Assembly: GCA_045594885.1 (NCBI GenBank)
Contig: JAZNZJ010000040.1
Location: forward strand, 1-52,346
From: Fimenecus sp045594885
GTDB lineage: Bacteria > Bacillota > Clostridia > Oscillospirales > Acutalibacteraceae
DNA: 52,346 nucleotides
Direction of reading: 5' to 3'
The translations under genes and the position numbers were made by a program. A model generated the notes under the pieces. The model ran no database searches and was not told the DNA's origin. It worked only from the letters and a program-made list of their open reading frames with translations. The first letter of the stretch is position 1. Each line of letters starts with the position of its first letter. Shown in pieces: positions 1 to 6,751 of the stretch.

Positions 1-226
1 TGAAAGGCTTTAGCACGGCTTCTAACGTCAAGAATGGCTTTCACACCCAGATGCCACCTGCCCACATTCCGGGCTCTACAGGGTTCTTGTGGCCGCAGTA
101 GGTGCTGATGCCCTTGCGGAAGGCTGCGCTCTCAGCAAGCTTCAGCCAGTAACCCAGCCGTCCTTTTAATCCCGGCATCTCTTTTCGGGGCAATTTGACC
201 CACTTATACTTTCGTAAACATTTCAT
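1..226 (-). pseudogene. Frameshifted, truncated mobile-element protein
   Basis: The reading frame starts at 226 behind a strong ribosome binding site (aaaggag) and runs 61 codons: MKCLRKYKWVKLPRKEMPG, then FRKGISTYCGHKNPVEPGMWAGGI, then a stop at 41-43. From memory this opening matches a conserved small protein family of Firmicute integrative and conjugative elements, where the Gly-Gly-Ile is followed by Val-Gly-Leu-Lys and more. Here the expected continuation, GVKAILDVRSRAKAF, is present in a neighbouring frame directly after Gly-Ile and runs off the window edge at base 1. One missing base near 50-53 explains both, so the gene is most likely inactivated. It marks decayed element DNA to the left of the window. 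Function of the family is not known to me. Confidence 0.6.
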
Positions 227-257
227 TGCATTTTCTCCTTTCGCGTGATATAAAAAT

Positions 258-290
258 AGCAGCTCCTGTAGTGTACAAGAGCTGCTTTAT
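258..290 (-). terminator. Hairpin upstream of the element gene remnant
   Basis: AGCAGCTC (258-265) and GAGCTGCT (279-286) form an 8 bp stem followed on the plus strand by TTTAT. It resembles a weak factor-independent terminator. The strand is uncertain, since the stem is symmetric and the T-run short. Confidence 0.35.
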
Positions 291-337
291 GAGGTCGCGT
301 TTTGCATTTGGCGACGGTCGAGGATTTTATGTTTTTT

Positions 338-396
338 GCTAACAATTTGCTAACAGGACTGTTTTGGACTATATGAAATGGCTGATATCTGCTAAC
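338..396. repeat. Arm-type repeats near the left att scar
   Basis: Three copies of GCTAAC occur at 338-343, 349-354 and 391-396, the first two in the context TTTGCTAAC. Short directly repeated sites next to a tRNA-derived crossover site (485-536) are what tyrosine-recombinase arm-binding sites look like. No integrase gene lies within the window, so the assignment is inference. Confidence 0.4.
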
Positions 397-484
397 ACGA
401 CCTGGATTAAAAAGTTTGGAATTCGCCCCGGTTTTTGTACTATCTGATACCATTTGGAACGATTATTATTAGAAAAACGGGATA

Positions 485-536
485 ATCGTTTCTCCTAAGC
501 GGCAGGTCGGAGGTTAGAGTCCTCTTCAGGGTGCCA
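485..536 (+). tRNA. tRNA-Arg(CCU) 3' half, att scar 1 (remnant)
   Basis: The stretch contains an anticodon-loop-like TCTCCTAAG (491-499), a T-arm GGAGG/CCTCT, and an acceptor 3' strand ending GGGTGCCA (529-536). The D-arm and the 5' acceptor strand are absent upstream, and the anticodon stem is disturbed, so this is not an intact tRNA gene. The T-loop reads TTAGAGT where tRNAs have TTCGANT, so it is also degenerate. It fits the 3' part of a tRNA-Arg left at the end of an element that integrated into the gene, with the intact copy expected to the left of the window. Confidence 0.6.
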
Positions 537-575
537 AAAAGTGCCGAGAAATCAAGGTTTTTCGGCACTTTTACT
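537..575 (+). terminator. Terminator after tRNA remnant 1
   Basis: AGTGCCGA (from about 540) pairs with TCGGCACT (about 562-570), followed by TTTACTTTTT. It sits where a tRNA transcription terminator would, which supports the idea that the tRNA 3' half and its flank were duplicated by integration. Confidence 0.7.
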
Positions 576-653
576 TTTTATTTCTCACTCATTATCTTGA
601 GTGAGTTTTTTATTATTAGGGAGTAAAACAGAATCAAACTTTTAACATATCCC

Positions 654-730
654 GATTAGCAAGAAATTAGCAGAAAATCGCCTTTTTGCTAATCGTCTGC
701 TAATCGGATTTTTAGCAAAATCCTGCTAAT
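654..730. repeat. GCTAATCGG arm-type repeat cluster (left of mini-island)
   Basis: GCTAAT/ATTAGC elements occur at 657-662 and 668-673 (inverted) and at 690-695, 701-706 and 725-730 (direct), several extended to GCTAATCGG. Related copies return at 1943-1959. This density in a non-coding stretch between a tRNA scar and a cargo gene resembles integrase arm-site arrays. Which integrase would have used them is unknown. Confidence 0.45.
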
Positions 731-774
731 TCGCATAGGCGTATGTTCTATCCATCGACTTTTAGTATTCTGTG

Positions 775-803
775 TTGACTTTAAAAAGAAACAATGGTAT
801 AAC
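775..803 (+). promoter_or_regulatory. Sigma-A promoter of the zinc-ribbon gene
   Basis: TTGACT (775-780) and TATAAC (798-803) are separated by 17 bases, 36 bases upstream of the start codon at 839. The spacing and boxes fit a housekeeping promoter, so the island gene appears to be transcribed on its own. Confidence 0.7.
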
Positions 804-838
804 AATATTGAAATATAAATAAAAAGGAGTGGGTTACA

Positions 839-1873
839 ATGTTTTGTTACAAATGTGGGTTACAAATTCCAGATGATGCACGATTCTGTTCTAAATGCGG
901 AACTGAGCAAAAAGTGAATATATCAATTGGCGTTACAGAGAAAAGTGGTGAATATTCAAACGAAGCTTTGAAAATTTATTTTACTGATTTGTTGACACTG
1001 GAATGTATAAATAACAAATTAGAACAAAAATTATCTTTACTTGAATTTGAAATTAAAACTATGGAAGATAGTAATTTTTGTCAACACTATTGTTTATTGG
1101 AGGGCCTAAGAGGCTGGTATTTACATCTTCGCTATGACGGAGAAGAGGTTAAGTTTGCTGCATTCGACGTCGAGCGGGCAGGTGGCTTTACTCGCGGTCA
1201 CCCGCGTGTTGGTAAATACGAAATAGACATTGAAGACCTTAACTGGAATCCAAACCATCGATTTCACGTGTGGTTTTCCGTTGAAAAAAACAGGGAGCTT
1301 TTTGAAACAGCTTGGCAGTCTCGTGAATATACATTGTTCGGATCAGAACGGGCTAAAACAGATAGAAAGTTGAAAGAAAAGGTACTTAATTTCCTTTCGG
1401 AATTCCAAAAAAATGCCCCCATTGAATACCAAAAGAATTCTATTGAGATAAATAAGCAAAAACAAAAACTTAACGAGATGAAAAAAGAGTTTGAACAAGC
1501 AAGAGATTTGTTGCAACGTGCTTATGATGTAAATATAGTTCCTAAACAATTCAGAAATTTATATGCAGTTTATTATTTAACTGATTTTATTAACACATCC
1601 AATGAATCGTTATCTACAGCCTTATTAAATTATAACTTGGAAATTATCAAAGAAAAACTTGATAATATTATAGAACAACAACAAGAAATAATTATTAATC
1701 AAGCTTTAACGATGGCTCAAAATGAGAAGATTATGAAACAAAATGAACAACAATTACGCCATCTTGCTAGTATTGAGCAAAACACGGATAGAGCAGCTCA
1801 ATATGCTCAAATTGCTTCAAATAATGCCGAAGCGTGTGCATGGATAGGTATAGCAAATTATATAAGCAAATAA
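839..1873 (+). CDS. Zinc-ribbon and coiled-coil protein, cargo of mini-island
   Basis: The 344-residue protein opens with a zinc ribbon: Cys-Tyr-Lys-Cys at residues 3-6 and Cys-Ser-Lys-Cys at about 17-20, the short type seen in many Firmicute proteins. A middle part (about 80-180) with RGWYLHLRYDGE and RFHVWFSVEKNRELFETAW is a fold I do not recognise. Residues about 180-330 are rich in Glu, Lys and Gln and predicted coiled coil. The tail (AQIASNNAEACAWIGIANY) has no clear membrane segment. The start is fixed by an aaggag site and a good promoter. It is the only gene between two tRNA-Arg scars and lacks an integrase beside it, so it is likely cargo. A defence or regulatory job is possible but unproven. 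Confidence 0.75.
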   Translation: MFCYKCGLQIPDDARFCSKCGTEQKVNISIGVTEKSGEYSNEALKIYFTDLLTLECINNKLEQKLSLLEFEIKTMEDSNFCQHYCLLEGLRGWYLHLRYDGEEVKFAAFDVERAGGFTRGHPRVGKYEIDIEDLNWNPNHRFHVWFSVEKNRELFETAWQSREYTLFGSERAKTDRKLKEKVLNFLSEFQKNAPIEYQKNSIEINKQKQKLNEMKKEFEQARDLLQRAYDVNIVPKQFRNLYAVYYLTDFINTSNESLSTALLNYNLEIIKEKLDNIIEQQQEIIINQALTMAQNEKIMKQNEQQLRHLASIEQNTDRAAQYAQIASNNAEACAWIGIANYISK

Positions 1874-1942
1874 TTTAGAGCATTAGTAAACCTTTATGAG
1901 AATACATTTACATATTATCTCCACCCTAAATTCGCCAGTGTT

Positions 1943-1960
1943 GCTAATTGTTTACTAATC
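1943..1960. repeat. Arm-type repeats, right of mini-island
   Basis: TTGCTAATT and TTACTAATCGG at 1941-1963 match the GCTAATCGG elements at 654-730. They lie between the cargo gene and tRNA scar 2, so they mirror the left array. Confidence 0.4.
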
Positions 1961-2020
1961 GGACAAGGTAAAATACGATAAAATCAGCAATAACGGCGTA
2001 ACACAAGATAAACCTTTAAC

Positions 2021-2053
2021 CTTAAAAATCCCCTGATAGCAGGGGATTTTTAG
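2021..2053 (+). terminator. Terminator downstream of the zinc-ribbon gene
   Basis: AAAAATCCCCTG and CAGGGGATTTTT pair around a 4-base loop, giving a perfect 12 bp stem with a T-rich 3' side. The stem is symmetric enough to work on either strand. Confidence 0.75.
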
Positions 2054-2085
2054 GCATTACAAGGGACACCGTTATAGTTTTCATC

Positions 2086-2134
2086 GATATCTCCTAAGGA
2101 TTAGATGTGGGTTCGATTCCCGCAGGGGGTGCCA
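2086..2134 (+). tRNA. tRNA-Arg(CCU) 3' half, att scar 2 (remnant)
   Basis: TCTCCTAAG (2090-2098) is followed by a well-formed T-arm (GTGGG, loop TTCGATT, CCCGC) and an acceptor 3' strand ending GGGTGCCA (2127-2134). No D-arm or matching 5' acceptor strand lies upstream, and the bases before the anticodon loop do not pair with those after it. Unlike scar 1, the T-loop is canonical. This fits the original 3' end of the tRNA gene displaced to the far end of an insertion, with crossover in the anticodon loop. GGGTGCCAAAAA is shared with scar 1 (529-540 and 2127-2138). Confidence 0.65.
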
Positions 2135-2136
2135 AA

Positions 2137-2176
2137 AAACCACAGGGTGCAAGAGCACTCTGTGGTTTTATCTTTT
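2137..2176. terminator. Bidirectional terminator between tRNA scar 2 and esterase
   Basis: AACCACAGGGTGC and GCACTCTGTGGTT pair around a short AAGA loop, with A-rich and T-rich flanks (AAAAAA before, TTTTATCTTTTTT after). It would end both a tRNA transcript on the plus strand and the esterase mRNA on the minus strand. Confidence 0.8.
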
Positions 2177-3229
2177 TTCAAGGGATTGTTCAAACATCCA
2201 CTTATCCCAGTCAACAGTTTTGCAGAAATGAGGCATCATGCCATGTCCGTATTCTTCCCAACGGTGATATATAACCTTATCTGAAATCTTTTTGATTTCT
2301 TTAACCAATTTATCATCATATTCAATGGGTACGACCATATCATCTGCGGCATGTACAACCATTAACGGAATGTCCTTAAATTTTGTATAATCTATTTCTT
2401 GAATATCTAAAGCACCTAACATAGGCATAGCACAAGCAAAATAGTGGGGATATTTGTATGCCATTCTCCACGTTAATCTGCCACCAAAAGAACCACCAAA
2501 AACATAAATTCTGTTTTTGTTACAGTGGTAATCATTACAAACAATTTCTGAAAGTTGTTTTACTGCTGCAAGGTAATTGTCAAATTCGCTTGCAACAAAA
2601 ATTTTATTCGGAAATTGTGGTAAAATTGTTGTACAATCGTGTTTTTTTGCTTTGATTGATGGTCCGAAATTGATGAATTCGGAATATGTAGTTATACCAT
2701 TTGTTCCGCAACAACCACCACCATGCAAATATATTAAAATAGGGCTGTTTTTGTTTTTGCTAGGTTTTAATCTGAATGGAAAAGCAATATTGTAGTCTTT
2801 ACTGATAAACCAATAGTGTTTAAAAGGGGCAATACTAAATCTTCTTTTAATTGTTGTCTTATCAACAGAATCAAGTCGTTTCTTGGAGTTATTGTCATAT
2901 CGAAGACGAGAAATGTCGTTGTGCTTAATAAGTCTTATGTATTTTTTTAAAGTAAGTTTTTGATTTCGTTTTTTTATTGCTTTTCTTGATATGCCATAGA
3001 CGTTTCCTTTTTCATCAATAGCTTGTAGCAAATCAAAGTTGTCTGATTTGATTGAAATATTTTTTTCTGAGTCATCGGTAATGGACTCAATTAAAAGGTT
3101 TATTATCTTTTCGCAATCTTTCTCGTCATAATTTATAACGCAATAATGCTTTGTCTTTTTTACAGTATAATCCTTAAAAACCGATGTATCGTAACACAGG
3201 TTAACCGGTAATACAGATGTATATCTCAT
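2168..3229 (-). CDS. Alpha/beta-hydrolase esterase (prolyl oligopeptidase/PHB-depolymerase-like)
   Basis: The 353-residue protein has no signal peptide and so is probably cytoplasmic. An N-terminal domain of about 150 residues is poorly recognisable. The C-terminal 200 residues form an alpha/beta-hydrolase: the oxyanion motif HGGG in YLHGGGCCG, the nucleophile elbow GGSFGG (Gly-x-Ser-x-Gly), an acid in HAADDMVVP, and the catalytic His in EYGHGMMPH. This is the layout of feruloyl or acetyl esterases and related peptidases; the substrate cannot be read. The start at 3229 follows a good aaggag site. It is divergent from the GH2 gene, which hints at carbohydrate-ester removal, but this is inference. 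Confidence 0.75.
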   Translation of the reverse strand: MRYTSVLPVNLCYDTSVFKDYTVKKTKHYCVINYDEKDCEKIINLLIESITDDSEKNISIKSDNFDLLQAIDEKGNVYGISRKAIKKRNQKLTLKKYIRLIKHNDISRLRYDNNSKKRLDSVDKTTIKRRFSIAPFKHYWFISKDYNIAFPFRLKPSKNKNSPILIYLHGGGCCGTNGITTYSEFINFGPSIKAKKHDCTTILPQFPNKIFVASEFDNYLAAVKQLSEIVCNDYHCNKNRIYVFGGSFGGRLTWRMAYKYPHYFACAMPMLGALDIQEIDYTKFKDIPLMVVHAADDMVVPIEYDDKLVKEIKKISDKVIYHRWEEYGHGMMPHFCKTVDWDKWMFEQSLEKR

Positions 3230-3249
3230 AAAAAGCTTCTCCTTAATTC

Positions 3250-3265
3250 AAAGTGAATTCACTTT
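3250..3265. promoter_or_regulatory. 16-bp perfect palindrome, candidate operator of the esterase
   Basis: AAAGTGAATTCACTTT is a perfect dyad lying 20 bases upstream of the esterase start and just downstream of TATAAT/TATAAA-like boxes on the minus strand (about 3266-3284). That is a typical repressor position. No regulator gene is adjacent. Confidence 0.45.
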
Positions 3266-3364
3266 TATATGCAAATTATATCAATTTGGGTTTAAGGTGT
3301 CAAATTTTACAAAAACTTTCCAATAATGTGCAAAAATCTTACTCCACAGAGTGTCAATTAGTGG

Positions 3365-3394
3365 TTGAAAAATATATGGAAAGTATTGTATAAT
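3365..3394 (+). promoter_or_regulatory. Promoter of the GH2 gene
   Basis: TTGAAA (3365-3370) and TATAAT (3389-3394) are separated by 18 bases. An ACGGAGG ribosome binding site follows at 3424-3430, five bases before the start codon. Confidence 0.7.
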
Positions 3395-3435
3395 ATTTAA
3401 GACAAAATTTTCTGTTATATTTTACGGAGGTTATT

Positions 3436-5706
3436 ATGAGAAACATTAAAGTGATTAATGGTGGTTGGCTTTTTACAAAAGATGCAAAATCTGCACCTGC
3501 CACACTTCCAACTGATTGGACTGCTCTTGATTTGCCTTACACTTGGAACGGCAAGGACGGTCAGGACGGTGGCAACGATTATTACAGAGGCACTTGCTAT
3601 TTCGCAAAGGAAATCAAGGCTGATGATATGCCTGAGGGTGAAGTTAAATATCTTCAGTTTGACGGTGTAAATTCATCTTGCGTTGTATATTGGAACAACA
3701 AAGAAATCACAAAGCACGACGGTGGTTATTCAACATTTCGTGTTGAAATCAAAGATGTTAAAGACACAAACTTACTCGTTGTTGCAGTTGATAACTCTGC
3801 AAATGACCGAGTTTATCCACAGAATGCTGACTTTACATTCTACGGCGGTATTTACCGTGATGTAAAAATTCTCGGTGTGAATAAAAATCATTTTGACCTT
3901 GACTATTACGGCTCACCTGCAATTATGGTTACACCTGAAATTAAGGGTGCTGACGCAGAAATTGAAATCAAGACATTCTTTAAAAATGATGATTGCAAGG
4001 TTCGTTATGAGATTATCGCAGACGGTGAAGTTATCGCATCAAAAGAAGATGATGACGATGCAGAATTTGAAATCAAGAATGTTCATCTTTGGGACGGACT
4101 TCGTGACCCATATCTTTATACAGCAAAGGCAACTTTAATTTGTGACGGTGTTGAGGTTGATGAAGTTTCAACTCGTTTCGGTTGCCGTACATTCAAGATT
4201 GACCCCAATAAAGGTTTTATTCTCAATGGTCGTGAATATCCACTTCGTGGTGTTTCACGTCATCAGGACAGACCCGATGTTGGTAATGCTTTAACTCCTG
4301 AAATGCACAAGGAAGACCTTGAGCTTATTCTTGAAATGGGTGCTAACACAATCCGTCTTGCTCACTATCAGCATTCACAGGTTTTCTATGACCTTTGTGA
4401 TGAGGCAGGTCTTGTGCTCTGGGCAGAAATTCCATACATTTCAAGCCATATGCCAACGGGATATGACAACACAATTTCACAGATGAAAGAGCTTGTTGTT
4501 CAAAACTACAATCACCCATCTATCGTTGTATGGGGACTTTCAAATGAAATCACAATCGCAGGGTCAAACCCAAATCTTATCAAGAATCACAAAGATTTGA
4601 ACGACCTTGTTCATAAGATGGATAAAACCCGTCTTACAACTATTGCGGCAGTTTCAATGTGCTCACCCGATGATGAGTATGTACATATTTCAGACGTATT
4701 GTCATACAACCACTATTTCGGTTGGTATGGTGGTTCAACAGATATGAACGGCCCTTGGTTTGATGATTTCCACAAGAAATATCCAAACAAGCCAATCGGT
4801 ATTTCTGAATATGGTTGTGAAGCACTTGACTGGCATACTTCAACTCCCACACAGGGCGACTACACAGAAGAGTATCAGGCATATTATCACGAAGAACTCA
4901 TCAAACAGATTGCTGACAGACCTTATCTCTGGGCAACTCACGTTTGGAATATGTTCGATTTTGCCGCTGATGCACGTGCTGAGGGTGGCGAAAACGGTAT
5001 GAACCACAAGGGTCTTGTGACATTCGACAGAAAATACAAAAAAGACTCCTTCTACGCATATCAGGCTTGGCTTTCAGATAAGCCCGTTCTTCACCTTTGC
5101 TCAAAGAGATATGTTGACAGAGTTGAAGATGTGACAAAGGTTACTGTTTACTCAAACCAGCCCGAAGTTGAACTTTTCGCAAATGGTGTAAGTGTTGGTA
5201 AGCAGACAAAGGGCAAATATCCATTCTTCTACTTTGATGTTAAGAATGAGGGTACAACTGAACTCAAAGTTGTGGCAGGTGACCTTGAGGATACTGCAAC
5301 AATCAATAAGGTTGATACTCCCAATGAAGCATATGTTATGAAAGAAGAAGGTCAGGTTATCAACTGGTTTGAAATCAGCACTCCTGACGGATACCTTTCA
5401 ATCAACAACACAATCGGCGACATTATGAGTACCTTCGGCGGTAAGCTTGTGATGGTAAAATTCCTTATGATGCTTAAAAATTCAATGAGTGGTGGTAAGG
5501 ATGAAAACGGCGAAGAGAAAAAAGGCGGTGGCGGTGTAATCGGTGGATTTAAGATGACTCCTGCTATGCTTAAAAATATTTATGGAATGGCAAAGGGCTT
5601 TACAATTAAACGTTGCTTCTCAATGTTGGGCGGAGGATTCACAAAAGAACAAATCCTTGAACTCAATGCTAAACTCAACAAGATTAAAATGCCAAAGAAA
5701 AAATAA
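3436..5706 (+). CDS. Glycoside hydrolase family 2, beta-galactosidase-like
   Basis: The 756-residue protein hydrolyses beta-galactosides or related beta-glycosides by a retaining mechanism. It has the GH2 order: jelly-roll sugar-binding domain (about 1-165, with YRGTCYFAKEI and the DGVNSS turn), Ig-like domain (about 170-255), and TIM barrel from about 260. NHPSIVVWGLSNE carries the acid/base Glu371, and GISEYGCE carries the nucleophile Glu458. There is no signal peptide, so substrates must be imported. After a second Ig-like domain (to about 630) comes an extra C-terminal part of about 115 residues, Gly- and Lys-rich and helical (SMLGGGFTKEQILEL), of unknown role; similar tails seem to occur on clostridial relatives. 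Exact substrate (galactose, glucuronide, mannose) is not certain. Confidence 0.88.
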   Translation: MRNIKVINGGWLFTKDAKSAPATLPTDWTALDLPYTWNGKDGQDGGNDYYRGTCYFAKEIKADDMPEGEVKYLQFDGVNSSCVVYWNNKEITKHDGGYSTFRVEIKDVKDTNLLVVAVDNSANDRVYPQNADFTFYGGIYRDVKILGVNKNHFDLDYYGSPAIMVTPEIKGADAEIEIKTFFKNDDCKVRYEIIADGEVIASKEDDDDAEFEIKNVHLWDGLRDPYLYTAKATLICDGVEVDEVSTRFGCRTFKIDPNKGFILNGREYPLRGVSRHQDRPDVGNALTPEMHKEDLELILEMGANTIRLAHYQHSQVFYDLCDEAGLVLWAEIPYISSHMPTGYDNTISQMKELVVQNYNHPSIVVWGLSNEITIAGSNPNLIKNHKDLNDLVHKMDKTRLTTIAAVSMCSPDDEYVHISDVLSYNHYFGWYGGSTDMNGPWFDDFHKKYPNKPIGISEYGCEALDWHTSTPTQGDYTEEYQAYYHEELIKQIADRPYLWATHVWNMFDFAADARAEGGENGMNHKGLVTFDRKYKKDSFYAYQAWLSDKPVLHLCSKRYVDRVEDVTKVTVYSNQPEVELFANGVSVGKQTKGKYPFFYFDVKNEGTTELKVVAGDLEDTATINKVDTPNEAYVMKEEGQVINWFEISTPDGYLSINNTIGDIMSTFGGKLVMVKFLMMLKNSMSGGKDENGEEKKGGGGVIGGFKMTPAMLKNIYGMAKGFTIKRCFSMLGGGFTKEQILELNAKLNKIKMPKKK

Positions 5707-5719
5707 ATATTAATCAAAA

Positions 5720-5758
5720 AATGAGGTTGTGCACACGGTGTACAACCTCACTTTTTAT
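5720..5758 (+). terminator. Terminator after the GH2 gene
   Basis: TGAGGTTGT and ACAACCTCA form a 9 bp stem followed by CTTTTTAT. Confidence 0.85.
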
Positions 5759-5875
5759 ACCCTCTATATGCAAAACACCACGTGAAAATTTATAATATAA
5801 TATATATTTACATTATTTGACAAATTTGATATTATTTTTACAGAGGGTAACTTCAAAAAAAGGAGTGTAGGCGAA

Positions 5876-6751
5876 ATGAATCAATATTATGAAAAACTTA
5901 TGGATTTAAAAGAGGCTGAAGAATTAAAAAATGTTATTGCAAAGTGGCAGACATTGTCTGAAAATATCAAGCAGTACCCAACTGATGCACCGATTATTCT
6001 TCCCGATATGTTATGGATTGCAAAATCAGGTGTGGGAAAAACACATCTTTTAAGGTTGATTTCTGAATATCTTGCAGCACAAGGAAATCTTATGTCTTTT
6101 TATGGTGATGTGAAATTCTTTGAATTCATATTGAATTACTGCAGTCCCGATGTGCATTTTACTGAGCTTGAAAGACTTATTGAGGAAGTTAAGTATGCGG
6201 CAGGCTTTCGCAGTGAATTCAAAGGAATTATGAGAATTGATATTGATGAATGGCTCACTCATTATGAAGAAAAGCATTTCATAAGTTTTATGGAATATCT
6301 TTCATCAAATCGTGATAAATGGATGATTATTTTGTCGGTTTCATCTGACGATACTGATAAAATCTGTAATCTCGAAAGTTTTCTTTCAATGTATTTGAGA
6401 ATAGAAAAAATCACTCTAAGTTTGCCTAAAACTGAGCATTTGTTTGACTACATTAAAAGAAATCTTGGAGCATATGAAATTTCTCTTACTGAAGATGCGG
6501 TTGAACTTCTTCACAGAACAATTGAAGAATTAAGAAAAAACAAATATTTTGACGGCTTTAAATCAATCAAGCTTATGTGTCAGGATATTGTTTATGAAAC
6601 CTATTCAAAAAAGTACGTTGAAGACAAAGTTCTTTCGGCAGATGATTTGAAAGATTTCTCAGCGGACAGTGAATATGTTAAAAAGACTCTCAAAAAGATT
6701 CAAAAAGTGAACGAAATTGGCTTCAGATTAAAGAAGGAGGAAACAAAATGA
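5876..6751 (+). CDS. AAA+ family ATPase, first gene of the VirD4-like/ClpP/FHA operon
   Basis: The 291-residue protein has a P-loop AKSGVGKT (residues 49-56) and a Walker B-like strand IMRIDIDE (Asp122, Asp124, Glu125). A helical C-terminal part of about 100 residues (DAVELLHRTIEELRK) could be an AAA+ lid. There is no signal or membrane segment. Its fine family is not recognised: the first P-loop position is Ala rather than Gly and no clear arginine finger is seen. The stop overlaps the start of the next gene by four bases (ATGA at 6748-6751), so the two are translationally coupled. It probably powers or primes the VirD4-like partner, for example as an unfoldase or adaptor; this is inference. 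Confidence 0.75.
   Translation: MNQYYEKLMDLKEAEELKNVIAKWQTLSENIKQYPTDAPIILPDMLWIAKSGVGKTHLLRLISEYLAAQGNLMSFYGDVKFFEFILNYCSPDVHFTELERLIEEVKYAAGFRSEFKGIMRIDIDEWLTHYEEKHFISFMEYLSSNRDKWMIILSVSSDDTDKICNLESFLSMYLRIEKITLSLPKTEHLFDYIKRNLGAYEISLTEDAVELLHRTIEELRKNKYFDGFKSIKLMCQDIVYETYSKKYVEDKVLSADDLKDFSADSEYVKKTLKKIQKVNEIGFRLKKEETK

Noticed and set aside
223..453. 76-residue minus-strand frame over the att-like region
   Set aside because: It runs through repeats and a hairpin, has no ribosome binding site or known motif, and its composition looks random.
2060..2134. Complete tRNA gene ending at 2134
   Set aside because: Only the anticodon loop and T-arm/acceptor 3' part are present. No D-arm or matching 5' acceptor strand exists upstream, and the anticodon stem does not pair, so it is a remnant.
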